This document shows positions 34,202-44,573 of a DNA stretch of 64,000 nucleotides, one piece after another. The position numbers and the translations under genes were made by a program. How positions within the stretch are numbered: the first letter of the stretch is position 1; every line of letters starts with the position of its first letter. The stretch is from contig NC_073693.1 in the NCBI RefSeq assembly GCF_029784155.1, positions 141,907,988 to 141,971,987 on the forward strand, written 5' to 3'. The stretch comes from Uranotaenia lowii (lineage: Eukaryota > Arthropoda > Insecta > Diptera > Culicidae). Below the pieces are notes generated by a model, which saw nothing but the letters and a program-made list of their open reading frames with translations, ran no database searches and was not told the DNA's origin.

Positions 34202-34663
34202 TACATCCGTCGAACTTGGTCAGCACTTGGTCGTACATCTTTCGAGCACGGATTCTGGCCACATTGTTTTGCTTCAGCGTCCGATTTGGCTGTTTGCTGG
34301 CTCGGAATGACCTTATTCCTTCCCGGAGACGAATTCGTCGCACCGTACTGTGAGCTGCCTGGAACTTATTGGCCAAATCGCGGTCTGAAAGATTGGGATT
34401 CCTCTTGACGGCCTTGATGACTTTCCCACGCAGTTTCCGGTCGACAGTTCCACTCCGACGCTTCGAATGCGGCTTCCGAGCCGTCGTCAATGTTTCCTTG
34501 TACTGCTTGATAACACGCCATACGGTATTTCTGGGCATTTTAAGCTGTTTAGCTAGCTTCGATGCCGACAACAATGGATTTTCAAGAAAACTGTGCACAA
34601 TTTGATCTCTCCGTTCGGCTTCCATGGCGGTTGTTTACAAAATGCTATCGTTTGGTGTTATGA
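33947..34663. repeat. Perfect 80-bp inverted repeat
   Basis: 33947-34026 and 34584-34663 are exact reverse complements covering the leader and first 14 codons of the mariner transposase. The loop of about 560 bases holds the rest of both fragments. A gypsy RNA passing through would contain this hairpin just upstream of gag. Confidence 0.9.
34204..34625 (-). pseudogene. Mariner (ITmD37-type) transposase N-terminal fragment
   Basis: About 140 codons from ATG at 34625, with two helix-turn-helix segments (SASKLAKQLKMPRNTVWRV and DLANKFQAAHSTVRRI), end abruptly at KFDG where the TA and terminus of the preceding element begin. The catalytic domain is absent. The first 80 bases around its start are an exact inverse of 33947-34026, so two 5' ends of the same transposon face each other. 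Confidence 0.85.
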
Positions 34664-34800
34664 TGAGTGGTAAAAATAAAGTTAAAATCAAATAAGTTAC
34701 TATTTTTTGTGTACCGAGGCATAATTGATATTTCACCACTTAAAAACTTAAGTTAACTTTCTACTTAAAAAAAAAGTTAACTTCGATTATTTTTATTAGC

Positions 34801-36006
34801 ATGGATCCTTCACGAGTAATTCGGCCATTCGATGTTAACGTGGACCAAGCACAACTCGCCTCTCAATGGCGGAAATGGAAACGAGCTTTCGAATATTATC
34901 TGGAAGCCAATGGGATAAAGGGCCAGCGGGCTAAGAGGAACCAGTTGCTTCATTTGGGTGGTCCAGAACTTCAGGATATTTTTGAGCACTTACCAGGAGT
35001 AAATGACGTTCGTTATGTCACTAAGGATCCTCCTTTTTACGATGTGGCAATCGAAAAGCTAGATGCACATTTCCAACCATCGGCTGGTAGACGTACATAC
35101 GAAAGAAATATTTTGCAACGAATCAGACAGCAGACCGGGGAAAGATTCAACGATTTTGTAATGAGGTTACGCATTCAGGCAAGTCGTTGCGATTTTGATG
35201 AGGCCACTTTTGAATCCATGATAATTGATCAAATTGGGGAACATAGCACATCTAAAGCTATCAGAAAAATGGTTTTGGAAAAAGATCGCACGTTGAACGA
35301 AGTAGTAGCTATTGGTAGGACACTTGAGGAAGTAGAAGAACAGTGCAAAGAGCTAGAAAGCGCGGAAGTTTCAATAAGACCAACAGGGGCCGTTTGCAAG
35401 GTTGGTGTTCAACAACACCAGTTTGATGGGCCAATATTGACTTCACGTCCATACTGTTCATCGCTTACGCCGTCAGCAGAGCGTCGCTACCAGTACACGC
35501 AAGCCCAACAACGATCTATGCGAGAGTATGGTTATGACTTTCAAGGCAGATGGGCCCCTAGGACCTATCTATATCCCCGACAAGATGCTACAAATGTCCG
35601 AACTATGCAACCTGATTTTGGAAATCGTTCCCGTGGAAGATGGAGTGGAAAAGATAACACAAATTTCCGCCGAGATTTTCACAATGTTCGTCAACGTGGA
35701 GGTTATCAATCATCAAATATTCATCGAAAGAGTTTCACAACGGATAGACAACAGTTTAAGGTCGACAATAGAATTTGTTTCGGCTGCGGTCAACGCGTAC
35801 ATATCAAGGATTCCCACGAATGTTTGGCCAAAGATGCTCAATGCTACAAGTGTAGTAAAATTGGCCATTTCGCAAACTGGTGCAAAGAAGATGAAATTTG
35901 TTTCGTTATGGGTCAAAACATTTTCCCATTTGAGATTGGTGGAGTTCGAATACCGATGGCTATTGATTCAGGAGCGGCAGCCAATCTGATTGACATGAAA
36001 ACATAG
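34801..36006 (+). CDS. Gypsy gag with zinc knuckles, reading into protease
   Basis: 401 codons from ATG at 34801, the first ATG of the open frame. The N-terminal part (about 1-190) resembles a retrotransposon gag capsid region with a long helical segment; a Tyr/Arg-rich linker follows (about 220-310). A first knuckle-like CFGC...HEC and a canonical CX2CX4HX4C knuckle (residues 348-361, CYKCSKIGHFANWC) bind RNA. The protease active site IDSG (D389) lies near the end, and TAG at 36004 stops the frame twelve residues later, in the middle of protease. There is no separate gag stop, so gag and pol appear to share one frame. Confidence 0.85.
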   Translation: MDPSRVIRPFDVNVDQAQLASQWRKWKRAFEYYLEANGIKGQRAKRNQLLHLGGPELQDIFEHLPGVNDVRYVTKDPPFYDVAIEKLDAHFQPSAGRRTYERNILQRIRQQTGERFNDFVMRLRIQASRCDFDEATFESMIIDQIGEHSTSKAIRKMVLEKDRTLNEVVAIGRTLEEVEEQCKELESAEVSIRPTGAVCKVGVQQHQFDGPILTSRPYCSSLTPSAERRYQYTQAQQRSMREYGYDFQGRWAPRTYLYPRQDATNVRTMQPDFGNRSRGRWSGKDNTNFRRDFHNVRQRGGYQSSNIHRKSFTTDRQQFKVDNRICFGCGQRVHIKDSHECLAKDAQCYKCSKIGHFANWCKEDEICFVMGQNIFPFEIGGVRIPMAIDSGAAANLIDMKT

Positions 36007-36680
36007 GATAAGTTGCGGAAATCAAGAGCAAATGTTCGGTTCGAATCAAATGTAGATCGTTCTTTCAAAGCGTATGGATCTGAGAAGCCTTTGAAATTGG
36101 TTGGGATATTTACGTCAGAGATAAAAGCAGGGGATAATAAAACCATAGCGCAGTTCTACATAGCGGAAGATGGGAAGCGGTGTCTTCTTGGAGATGAAAC
36201 TGCAAAGCTGTTGAAAGTTTTGAAAATCGGGTACAACATCAATTTTTTGAAGGAAACGAACACTTTTCCAAAGATCAAAGTAGTTATAGTTGAGATTCCT
36301 ATCAATCAGGACGTTCAGCCAATACAGCAAGCTTATCGAAGAGTGCCATTTGCTTTGGAGGAAAAAGTAGCAGCTAAACTCCGGTATCTTCTAGAACAAG
36401 ATATTATCGAAAGAGTTCAAGAACCCTCAGCATGGGAGTCACCAGTTGTTCCTATACTGAAAGATTCTGGAGAGATAAGGCTGTGTGTTGACATGCGGAA
36501 AGCTAATCAGGCAGTGTTAAGGGAAACGCACCCCTTACCGATTGTGGACGAGTTGTTTGGATCAATAGATGGAGCAACCTTATTTTCCAAGGTTGACATC
36601 AAAGAGGCATACCATCAGGTGGAGATATCTGAACGTTCCAGAGGCATAACCACGTTCATAACAAAACAGGGATTGTTCAG
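36007..36680 (+). pseudogene. Gypsy protease end and first half of reverse transcriptase
   Basis: The same frame continues without shift after the TAG. It holds the rest of protease, then the RT palm: WESPVVPILKDSGEIRLCVD and LFSKVDIKEAYHQVEI, the latter with the first catalytic Asp of motif A. It ends at GLF plus two bases of the next codon, directly before GTAAAA. The TAG could be a true inactivating change or, less likely, a read-through site. Confidence 0.85.
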
Positions 36681-36831
36681 GTAAAATCCAAACGAGTCAG
36701 ATATTCCTTTGTATAATAACAACCACAACAACAAAAACAATGTTATAAAATAAACTCTCTGCTCTTGGGGCAACAATGTAAATGTGTTTTTTTTCTTCTA
36801 TCTATTTGATAATGAAATTTTCCTTTGACAG
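36681..36831 (+). other. Intron-like 151-bp insertion in reverse transcriptase
   Basis: It begins GTAAAA and ends with a pyrimidine-rich stretch and TTTGACAG. Unspliced reading hits a stop two bases in; removal joins 36680 to 36832 inside an Arg codon and keeps the RT frame, between the FITKQGLF and RLMFGISCAPELFQ motifs that are adjacent in other gypsy RTs. The sequence is AT-rich, with ACAACAACAA in the middle. Both edges carry CAGG, so a 4-bp target duplication is also conceivable. Confidence 0.75.
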
Positions 36832-38056
36832 GATCAAACGTTTAATGTTTGGTATAAGTTGCGCACCCGAGCTATTCCAAAAAGTAATGGAATCAATAGT
36901 CGCGGGGCTCGAGGGAGTAATTGTATATCTTGACGATATATTAGTTACTGGTGGTTCTCAAGATGAACATGACAGACGTCTGAAAGCACTGTTAGATATA
37001 CTGGATGATTCTAATATCTTACTTAACAAAGATAAATGTGTTTTTAATGCGTCCGAGATAGAGTTTCTGGGCCACAAACTGTCAAAACACGGAATTCGGC
37101 CCACTGAAAGCAAAATTGCAGCCATAGAGTCTTTTCGAGCACCCAATAATATATCGGAACTAAGAAGCTTCCTGGGATTGGTAACATACATCGGTCGATT
37201 CATCCCATACCTGGCCGACAAAACCGAACCAATCAGACAACTCCTTAGAACAGAGGAAAAATTCAATTGGACTTCTTGTCAACAAAATGCCTTCGAAGAC
37301 ATAAAGAGATCAGTTAAGAATTCAAATTTTCTCGGCTATTTTAATCCCAAAGATACATGTGTTGTGGTTGCAGATGCTAGTCCGGCAGGTTTGAGGGCCG
37401 TTTTGCTGCAAATGGATACTTATAAAAACACGCGAATCATATTATTTGCAAGTAAAGCTTTGACAGACCTTGAAAAAAAATACTTCCATACAGAGCGAGA
37501 AGCTTTAGCATTGGTATGGGCGGTCGAAAAATTCCGGTTGTACCTTCTTGGAACCAGATTCAAACTAGTAACCGACTGCAAACCCTTCCAATTCTTGTTT
37601 ACAGTACGAGTGAAACCATGCGCAAGGATTGAAAGGTGGGTGATGAGGCTACAAGCTTATAATTTTGAAGTTGTTTATAAACCCGGAACCAGCAATTTGG
37701 CGGATGCGTTGTCGAGATTATCGGTACAACCTCCTAAGGAATTTGACCCTTCAGAAGAAGCTTGTATTTATCACTTGGCTAGACTAGATATCCCAAAAGC
37801 TGTTACGCTTGAAGAAGTTGAAGACATCTCAAGTAAAGATCCAGAACTAAGGGACACGATAACGGCGTTAGAAACAGGGGAATTGGATAAGGTACCTCAA
37901 GTTTTCAAACCGTTCATCTCGGAACTGTCAATGTCCGGAAACCTGTTGATTCGAGGAGACAGACTAATAATACCTACTTTGCTAAGATCGAGGGTGCTGG
38001 ACATTGCACACGAAACACATCCCGGTGTAGTGGTAATGAAGCGAAATTTACGATAG
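36832..38056 (+). pseudogene. Gypsy RT second half, RNase H and start of integrase
   Basis: RLMFGISCAPELFQ and the catalytic YLDD box (36926-36937) complete the RT palm; FLGHKLS and SFLGLVTYIGRFIP follow (thumb/connection). RNase H shows the Asp of VVVADASPAGL, Glu of TEREALALVWAVEKFR and Asp of LVTDCKP. The integrase zinc-binding His pair (HETHPGVVVMKR) is followed by TAG at 38054. Order and motifs are Ty3/gypsy, possibly Mag-like. Confidence 0.88.
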
Positions 38057-38817
38057 AAGGTATGGTGGCCACTAATGGATAAAGAAGTAGAATCCTACGT
38101 AAAAAAGTGTAAAGCTTGCACCTTAGTATCAGGCTTGAACCCACCAGAACCAATCTGTTCCACAAAACTACCAGATGGGCCCACTTAGCCATTGACTTTA
38201 CCGGACCATTTCCGTCAGGGCACAATTTGCTGGTGATCATCGACTACTTAAGTAGGTTTACAGAGGTAATAATAATGAAAACCATCACCGCTACCCTTAC
38301 TGTTCGTGCTCTTCACAAAACTTTTTGTCGATTTGGCATGCCCGTTTCCATAAGAACAGATAACGGTCCACAGTTTGTGAGCGCGGAGTTTCGTCAGTTT
38401 TTGGATCAGTTTGGGATAGAACATCGAAGAACCATTCCGTATTGGCCACAAGCTAACGGGGAGGTGGAACGAATAAATCGAACAATCGGCAAACGAATGA
38501 AAATTTCGCAAGAACAAGGATCCGACTGGCAATGGGATCTACGCATGTTTGTCTTGATGCAAAACTCGACGCCTCATTCAACAACTGGAGTAGCTCCTTC
38601 CTCGTTAATGTTTGGACGGCTTATGAAAGACAAGTTACCAGGATTAATGACAAAACCGGAAAACATTCTCGAAGAAATCCAAGACCGTGACAAGGCTAGG
38701 AAATTTCAATCTACAAAATATGCCAACAACAGGCGTGGATCACAACACAATAGCTTGAAGGAGGGAGAAACAGTTGTCGTCAAAAGGACTCAAAAAGATA
38801 ACAAAATTCGACCCTGA
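38057..38817 (+). pseudogene. Gypsy integrase core, frameshifted
   Basis: After the TAG the frame carries KVWWPLMD and the CX2C of the zinc finger (KKCKACT), then shifts near 38180. In the new frame are the catalytic DDE residues: AIDFTGP, RTDNGPQF and NGEVERINRTI. The frame ends at 38817, where the C-terminal domain should begin; the continuation is in another frame. No chromodomain is seen. Confidence 0.88.
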
Positions 38818-39141
38818 AGAATTTGAGGTTATCCAAAGGGAGGGGTCAAGGGTTAAACTGAAATCGAATTCAACGGCACTACAATGTACCGAAATGTCTC
38901 ACATCTCAAAAAGCTTGTTTCAGATACAACTGGAGGTGCGACCACATCATGCAATCCGCCTCTCCATAGCGAAGATTCAGAGTTGACCGACTTACCCCCA
39001 ACAAGGAGTCCTGAGGAGGAAACGCGAAACGAAAGTCTCGAGAAGGAAACGGCAAACGAATGTCCAAAACGTGCTCGAAGGGATCCCAAACGACCAGCCT
39101 ACCTTAAAGACTTTACGCTTAATGAAATAACAAATTTATAA
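38818..39141 (+). pseudogene. Gypsy integrase C-terminal tail
   Basis: KFDPEEFEVIQREGSRVKL-type sequence continues in the +2 relative frame, then passes to a frame (38884-39141) with an acidic Ser/Thr/Glu-rich stretch and a basic RARRDPKRPAYLKD end, typical for the last residues of this polyprotein. At least two frame changes separate it from the integrase core. Confidence 0.7.
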
Positions 39142-39154
39142 AGAAAGGGAGGAG
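39141..39154 (+). promoter_or_regulatory. Polypurine tract of the gypsy element
   Basis: AAGAAAGGGAGGAG directly abuts the 3' LTR; it would prime plus-strand DNA synthesis. Confidence 0.9.
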
Positions 39155-39328
39155 TGTAGTGTCGTACACTATGCCCGAAGACTCATACAATCATGTACAA
39201 CAATTTGACATACCTTGATTATACAATTGACCATGTTCCAAGTGTGAGACGATTAAAGATTCAGTTTTGTACGACGGCAATCCGAGTAAGTTGTGCGTGC
39301 TTTACATTCCGAAATACCCGACATAACA
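39155..39328 (+). repeat. 3' LTR of the gypsy element
   Basis: 174 bp; no difference from 30279-30452 seen on reading. It is followed by GGTAG and the resumed mariner frame. Confidence 0.95.
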
Positions 39329-39333
39329 GGTAG

Positions 39334-40005
39334 TGACTCCAAATCGCGATGATAAACAAAATACGACGGCAAAAGCGCAATCCTGGAGGTTGTACACGAC
39401 GATGCTGACGAAGTTTGACTGCGTGGTAATGGACGACGAAACCTACGTCAAAGCCGACTACAAGCAGCTTCCGGGACAGGAGTTTTATACGGCAAAAGGA
39501 AGGGGAAAGGTAGCAGATATTTTCAAGCACATGAAACTGTCAAAGTTCGCGAAGGAATATCTGGTATGGCAAGCTATGCCATCTGTACCTGTGGCTTGAA
39601 AAGCAGCATATTCATAGCTTGCGGGACTGTCAACCAAGAAATTTACGTGTAAGAGTGTTTGAATAAACGTCTGCTGCCTTTCCTGAAGAAACACGGTTGT
39701 TCCGTACTGTTTTGGCCGGATTTGGCATCTTGCCATTACGGTTAAAAGGCCATGGAAACAACGTGCAGGTGGTTCCCAAGGACGAGAACTCTCCCAACAT
39801 GCCAGAGCTCCGCCCAGTTGAGAAATACGGGGCTATTGTTAAGCGGAACCTAAAGAAGTCCAAAAAAACTTGTAAGGACGAGCAGCAGTTCAAGGCAAAC
39901 TGGCTTTCTGTGGCGAAAAAGGTGGACAAGATGGCTGTACAAAATCTGATGGCAGGGGTTAAGCGTAAGGCCCGGCAATTCGGATTTGGAAAAGTGGAAG
40001 CCTAA
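39334..40005 (+). pseudogene. ITmD37E-type mariner transposase, catalytic part
   Basis: Continuation of 29939-30273. VVMDDETYVKADYKQLPG holds the first catalytic Asp; after a frameshift near 39575 the second Asp lies in WPDLASCHYG (stop just after); after another shift the Glu lies in LRPVEKYGAIVKRNLKKSKK, giving the wide spacing of the mosquito ITmD37E group. At least one internal stop (near 39652) and two frameshifts make it inactive. The C-terminal KRKARQFGFG is typical. Confidence 0.85.
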
Positions 40006-40090
40006 CTGAATATTTTTCCTGAATTCTATACTAATTAAACTTGAAAAAAAATTTAATTTGATTTTTTAAATAAACGATTTCACCGATTCA

Positions 40091-40129
40091 CACGCGTTTT
40101 CTCTTGACCAAATTTTGACCGTATCACCC
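40091..40129. repeat. Right terminal repeat of the mariner
   Basis: Read inward from 40129 it is GGGTGATACGGTCAAAATTT, the terminal type I associate with mosquito ITmD37E mariners. No matching left end is found upstream of 29939. Confidence 0.65.
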
Positions 40130-40199
40130 TTTATGATGCAATGCATGATGCATTCGTACGACCCTTACTATATCGTTCAGCTTATTTCGAGAATACATA

Positions 40200-41204
40200 C
40201 AGTACCGTTCATAATTGTATAGAAAATGGAAGCAAGCGCACTGTCACTTCGACTTTGAACTTCCATAACTTTTTACTCTGATGATAGTTTTTGATCAAAT
40301 TTTTTGCGTTAGATAGATCAACTATCACACTTTTATATCACGAAATTTGAGCTCTCTCGAGTTTGTGTGGCCTGAGAAACAGTAATTTTACGAAAATCGG
40401 ACTTTTTGGACTTTTCTCATTCAAACTGCAATATCTCTGAAACTACGCAACATTTTTCATTGAAATTTTGCACAGTGATTGTTGAAATATAAAGCTAGCA
40501 TGCCTGAAGTTTTCAAAAAGTTCTATCGATGAGATCAAAAGTTACGCGAGGTGCAATATTTCAGGCATGAACCTTGAATTGCGATTTCTATAGAATTTTG
40601 AACGAATGTTTTCATAGGAAAATCATATTCTCTGTTTAACAACCAGTTAATCTATTTCAACCGAAAAATCACAACAATATCGCGAGATTCTGATTTCAAA
40701 ACACAAATGGACAATTTATTCCATTTTTTCTTTTCTTCATTGCTTTTGCCAGACATTTTTTGTCTGATTGGTGGAGGAAACGATATTGTTCTCATGAATC
40801 GTCCAAAATTCTATAGAAATCGCATTTCAAGGTTCATGTCTGAAATATTGCACCTCGCGTAACTTTTGATCTCATCGATAGAATTTTTCGAAAACTTCAG
40901 ACATGCTAGCTTTATATTTCAACAATCACTGTGCAAAATTTCAATAAAAAATGTTGCGTAGTTTCAGAGATATTGCAGTTTGAATGAGAAAAGTCCAAAA
41001 AGTCCGATTTTCGTAAAATTACTGTTTCTCAGGCCACACAAACTCCAGAAAGCTCAAATTTTGTGATATAATAGTGTGATAATTGATCTATCTAACGCAA
41101 AAAATTTGATCTAAAAATAACATCAGAGTGAAAAGTTATGGAAGTTCAAAGTCGAAGTGACAGTGCGCTTGCTTCCAATTTCTATACAATTATGAACGGT
41201 ACTG
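40200..41204. mobile_element. Long foldback MITE with Tc1-like ends (1005 bp)
   Basis: CAGTACCGTTCATAATTGTA and inverse are flanked by TA (40198-40199, 41205-41206). The arms are about 400 bp each, highly complementary, around a centre of about 190 bp (40605-40795). The terminus resembles Tc1-type ends. Non-coding. Confidence 0.9.
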
Positions 41205-41340
41205 TAGATCGATGGTATCAAATAAAAATCTTCATTTCAAATTTATGTTGGGAAACCAAAACTAGTACAAACGGTCTTAAAATTGACAAATTAAAATTAA
41301 AAGTGTTATAAACATTTATCACTAGCGCCCTTCGATGTAC

Positions 41341-43591
41341 ATTAGACCGCTGCAAAAACTGACTTTTTACTCCCATGTGTTTTTTCGATTCCATTTTGCT
41401 CTCCAATCATCTCTGTTAAATATAAAATGATTTGGTTCATCCCTGAATTAGCGCAACGGGTTTTAAATTTGTATGGAAATTAGTATGGGGAAAGTTTTTT
41501 TTTCAGATTAAAATCGCTAGGGAAGCGATTTTGGGTTTTATGCAAAAAATAACTTCTTCAATGGGTTACTGTATTCTTAAACTTCAATTTTTACTAAGGT
41601 TACTTTCAGCTAGATGCCACCAGAAAAAAGTTAAAGCAATCTGTAAAAAAAAAATCATTCATAGTAGATCAACAGTCAAAACTGTCAGCAGCACTGGAAA
41701 CCTGAACTTGCATGCAATATTTCTAGATGAATTCTTGAATACAAGCTAATGCGTGGCATACACAAAGGCGTTTTTAATCGGGTAACGCAGATAGAAAAAA
41801 ACTGCAGCACTATGTAGAAAGTAAGATACAAACTTTTTGAGATTATTGGAGATACACGGTGATAGACGTGGTGAAACGATCCCGAAATTCACAACCAAGT
41901 TGAAAAATAAGATTAAGTTACGCATGCGGTATACCTTTGCATACCGCGAGCGGTCAAATGACGGCAAACACTTTCCCCTAAAACTCTCTTGTTTCTCGAC
42001 CGATTTCTACAAAGTTTATAGTTTTGGAAAACTCGTAATGTGACTCAAATACGATTTTCAAACAAAATTTAGCTACAATTATTTTTCTCAAAGTTATTCA
42101 AAATCAAAGAAAAAAAATCGAAAAACAGGCTTCGGAAAAAGGCTATAAATCAGTTATTAAGTACTCGGAAAGAATTTCACTTAGTGCCTGAGAACGCTGC
42201 GCTCCAGTGCAAAGCCAAATCTAGGTGCTAGAGTAGTCTCAGAAAAGGCAGATTGATAAAAAGCAAAAAAAAGAAACAGCTACCTTTGAAAAGTCGTCAA
42301 AAATTCTGTGTTTAAGAAATCTAAAGATGCCGAAATGTCAATTACGTCAAATTTCCAGTTCACTTTACAAGAATTTTCTACTGTAACGAGAACAGCTTTG
42401 GTGGTTGATTTAATAAAAATTACGATTTTGACACCAGTTTTTTACATTTTTATTGGCCATGATCTTAAGAAATTTTCAAAAAATATTTCCATATGTGTAA
42501 CATATAGCTTCTAACTTCAGCGTTCTCAGACACTAAGTGAATTTTTTTTTCGAGTAGTTAATAACTGATTTATAGCCTTTTTCCCGAAGGCTGTTTTTTC
42601 GATTTTTTTTTCTTCAACTTTGAATAACCGTATTTGAGTCACATTACGAGCTTTCCAAAACTATAAACTTTGTAGAAATTGGTAAAGAAACAAGAGAGTT
42701 TTAGCGGAAAAAATATGACTACTCTCGGTATGTCGGTATGTTTAGTGTTAAATTTGCAATTGATCATCTGAACTTCATTTTTGGGTAAATTTAACACAAT
42801 ACACACAGTATTTGTGAATTAATGATAGAAAACACGATAAATAACGCATTTTTTTTTAGAAAAAATCAACTTTAGTTATGGTTTTGGACCTGATTTTAAC
42901 ATTTGAAAAAAAAATCATTTCCTGTGGATTCTGTGAATCAGTGAAAACAAATGATTCAAGAGGTTTTTTACTGAAATCGATTGAAAATTATGTAAGTTAT
43001 GATTTTTTTAGTGTAATAATGGTGCTTTTTCTCTAAATAATACCACCATAGTGTAAAGTAAAGTTACTAAACTAGTTAATGAAGAATTCAACATTATAAA
43101 TCTTCACATGTTAAACGGACTGACTTTGGACTAATTTCTGACCGATTTCGGGCCGATTCGGGACCGTTTCTTCGATCTGGGAAGGAATAATTTGCATGCA
43201 AGTTTTCAGCCAGCGATGCCATGAGTGAAGTAAACTCGTCTGAGTTTTTAATAAATATTTTCTAAATTCCAAATATCTTGGTTGTGTTACAACTAAGCAT
43301 CATAGTACCTTCACATCATTTGTAGAGATTAATTCGAGGAATAGTATTCAGCCTCTTCTTTATTTTTCCGAAGTTTCTGTAAATCTGTAGCGATTTATGA
43401 ATAAAAAAAATTGATTCCCCATGTAATTCTCCATACAAAATTAAAACTCGTTGCGCTAAATCAGGACTCAATGTATCGCTTCCAAACTTTACGGAGATTT
43501 TTGTGTGTGAAAATCCCGTCAAAAAATGGTATGGGAGTTGTGATAACTTATAAATTTCAGATTTCCTATACAAAGCCTGCAGCGGTCTAAT
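41341..43591. mobile_element. DNA transposon family A, copy A2
   Basis: ATTAGACCGCTGCAAAAACT at 41341 and its inverse at 43591 are flanked by GTAC (41337-41340, 43592-43595). Both ends contain the family's TTAGCGCAACG motif and its complement. The extra length compared with A3 is due at least partly to the foldback at 41930-42760. Confidence 0.7.
41930..42760. mobile_element. Foldback element inside A2
   Basis: Arms of about 240 bp (for example AAAACTCTCTTGTTTCT at 41981 and its inverse near 42690; CACTTAGTG near 42178 and 42530) face each other around a 270-bp centre. The outer boundaries are blurred. The 62205-62790 element has the same inner motifs, so they form a family. Confidence 0.7.
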
Positions 43592-43599
43592 GTACATAC

Positions 43600-44573
43600 A
43601 ATAAAATTCATTTGTTTCAATATTGTGGTAGAGTTCCCATCATCCATTCATCCTAGAAAAAATTGCACAATATTCGTCACTCAAAGTAGGACATCCACTA
43701 TTGCCAATCTCGTTCTCGAAGATGCTGCCATATTTCAACATTGATTTGTTTCCAAGAAGAAACACAACCAGAACAAACAATACCATAGATCCATGGTCCA
43801 GCAAGATGGTTTTTTAGTATCACTTGGTACCTGTGAACCGCGGCACTACATGTCAGAAATGTTCAAACGTGGACACACAATTATATTATCTTAACCGTTC
43901 GCCGCGCCACCAAGTCTGAGCCAAGAAAAGGTTAATGTTTAATTTTCACCCATCCGCGTCCGATATGTGGATGGATGTTTTGAGCAAACCGGAGTCAGAG
44001 TCAGAAGATTTGCTTTGAAGAGGTGAGCAACCATGACCTATCCTCCTCCTTCTCCTCCTTCGCCCCACACCAGCATCTTCATCATAATCTTATTCGGTGG
44101 ACCCATCTTGTCTTAAGGGTCCTAATAAATCAACGAAGTTGCTGCCGTCTAATAAGACTTGTGCCACCTGTTTGTTGGTGTTGTTGTCGTTGTTGTTGAT
44201 GTTGCAGGTTGGGGGAGCCAACATTGAAATGCCGAAAGCATATCTACTGAACATGTGAGACCATCAGCGAGCTGATACCGGACGATTTCATTGAGGAATA
44301 GATGCCGGGGAGATTTGGTTTGACTTTTGCGTAAGTATTGTACCTGATCTGTTTGGCCAGAAGACATAAAACGTGACAAGCCTATGTAGATTTTTAGATG
44401 TTCATTGGAGTGAACTCTATAATGCACCTTTTATCAGAACGATACAACCTAGATCAAACGCTGATTGATCCCGGGATCTCAGATATGTATATTTCGGTGA
44501 GCTTGAGCGTGGGAGAATTTGACAGTTGGTAAGATGAGCTTTGAGGGTAAACTTTAAATTTTATTTGAGCTTA
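43600..44573. other. Unassigned single-copy-looking stretch
   Basis: No repeat of the window is seen here. A CT-rich run (CTCCTCCTTCTCCTCCTTC) is at 44042-44060 and a TTG/TTGTCG triplet run at 44170-44204. It could be intronic host DNA; no coding frame is convincing. Confidence 0.4.

Larger units (their letters stand above)
30279..39328 (+). mobile_element. Ty3/gypsy LTR retrotransposon, defective
   Basis: 174-bp LTRs, a TGG-starting primer site, gag with zinc knuckles, then protease, RT, RNase H and integrase in Ty3/gypsy order, a polypurine tract and a 5-bp TSD define the element. Pol is interrupted by a TAG (36004), a 151-bp GT...AG segment (36681-36831), a second TAG (38054) and frameshifts near 38180 and 38815, so no polyprotein can be made by plain translation. 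The leader carries later or inherited insertions. The LTRs look identical, implying recent integration of an already defective copy. Confidence 0.92.
30274..39333. repeat. 5-bp target duplication GGTAG of the gypsy element
   Basis: GGTAG at 30274-30278 and 39329-39333. Removing the element plus one copy restores an uninterrupted mariner coding frame across the junction, confirming the boundaries. Confidence 0.9.

Noticed and set aside
34369..34605. Plus-strand frame opposite the mariner fragment
   Set aside because: Shadow of the minus-strand transposase, which has the family motifs.
36004..36006. Programmed stop read-through between protease and RT
   Set aside because: Gag and pol are otherwise in the same frame, the stop lies inside protease, and further stops downstream point to decay; not excluded but unlikely.
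41341..43591. A longer coding element between the A-type ends
   Set aside because: The interior is a foldback and AT-rich DNA; no frame shows a transposase motif.
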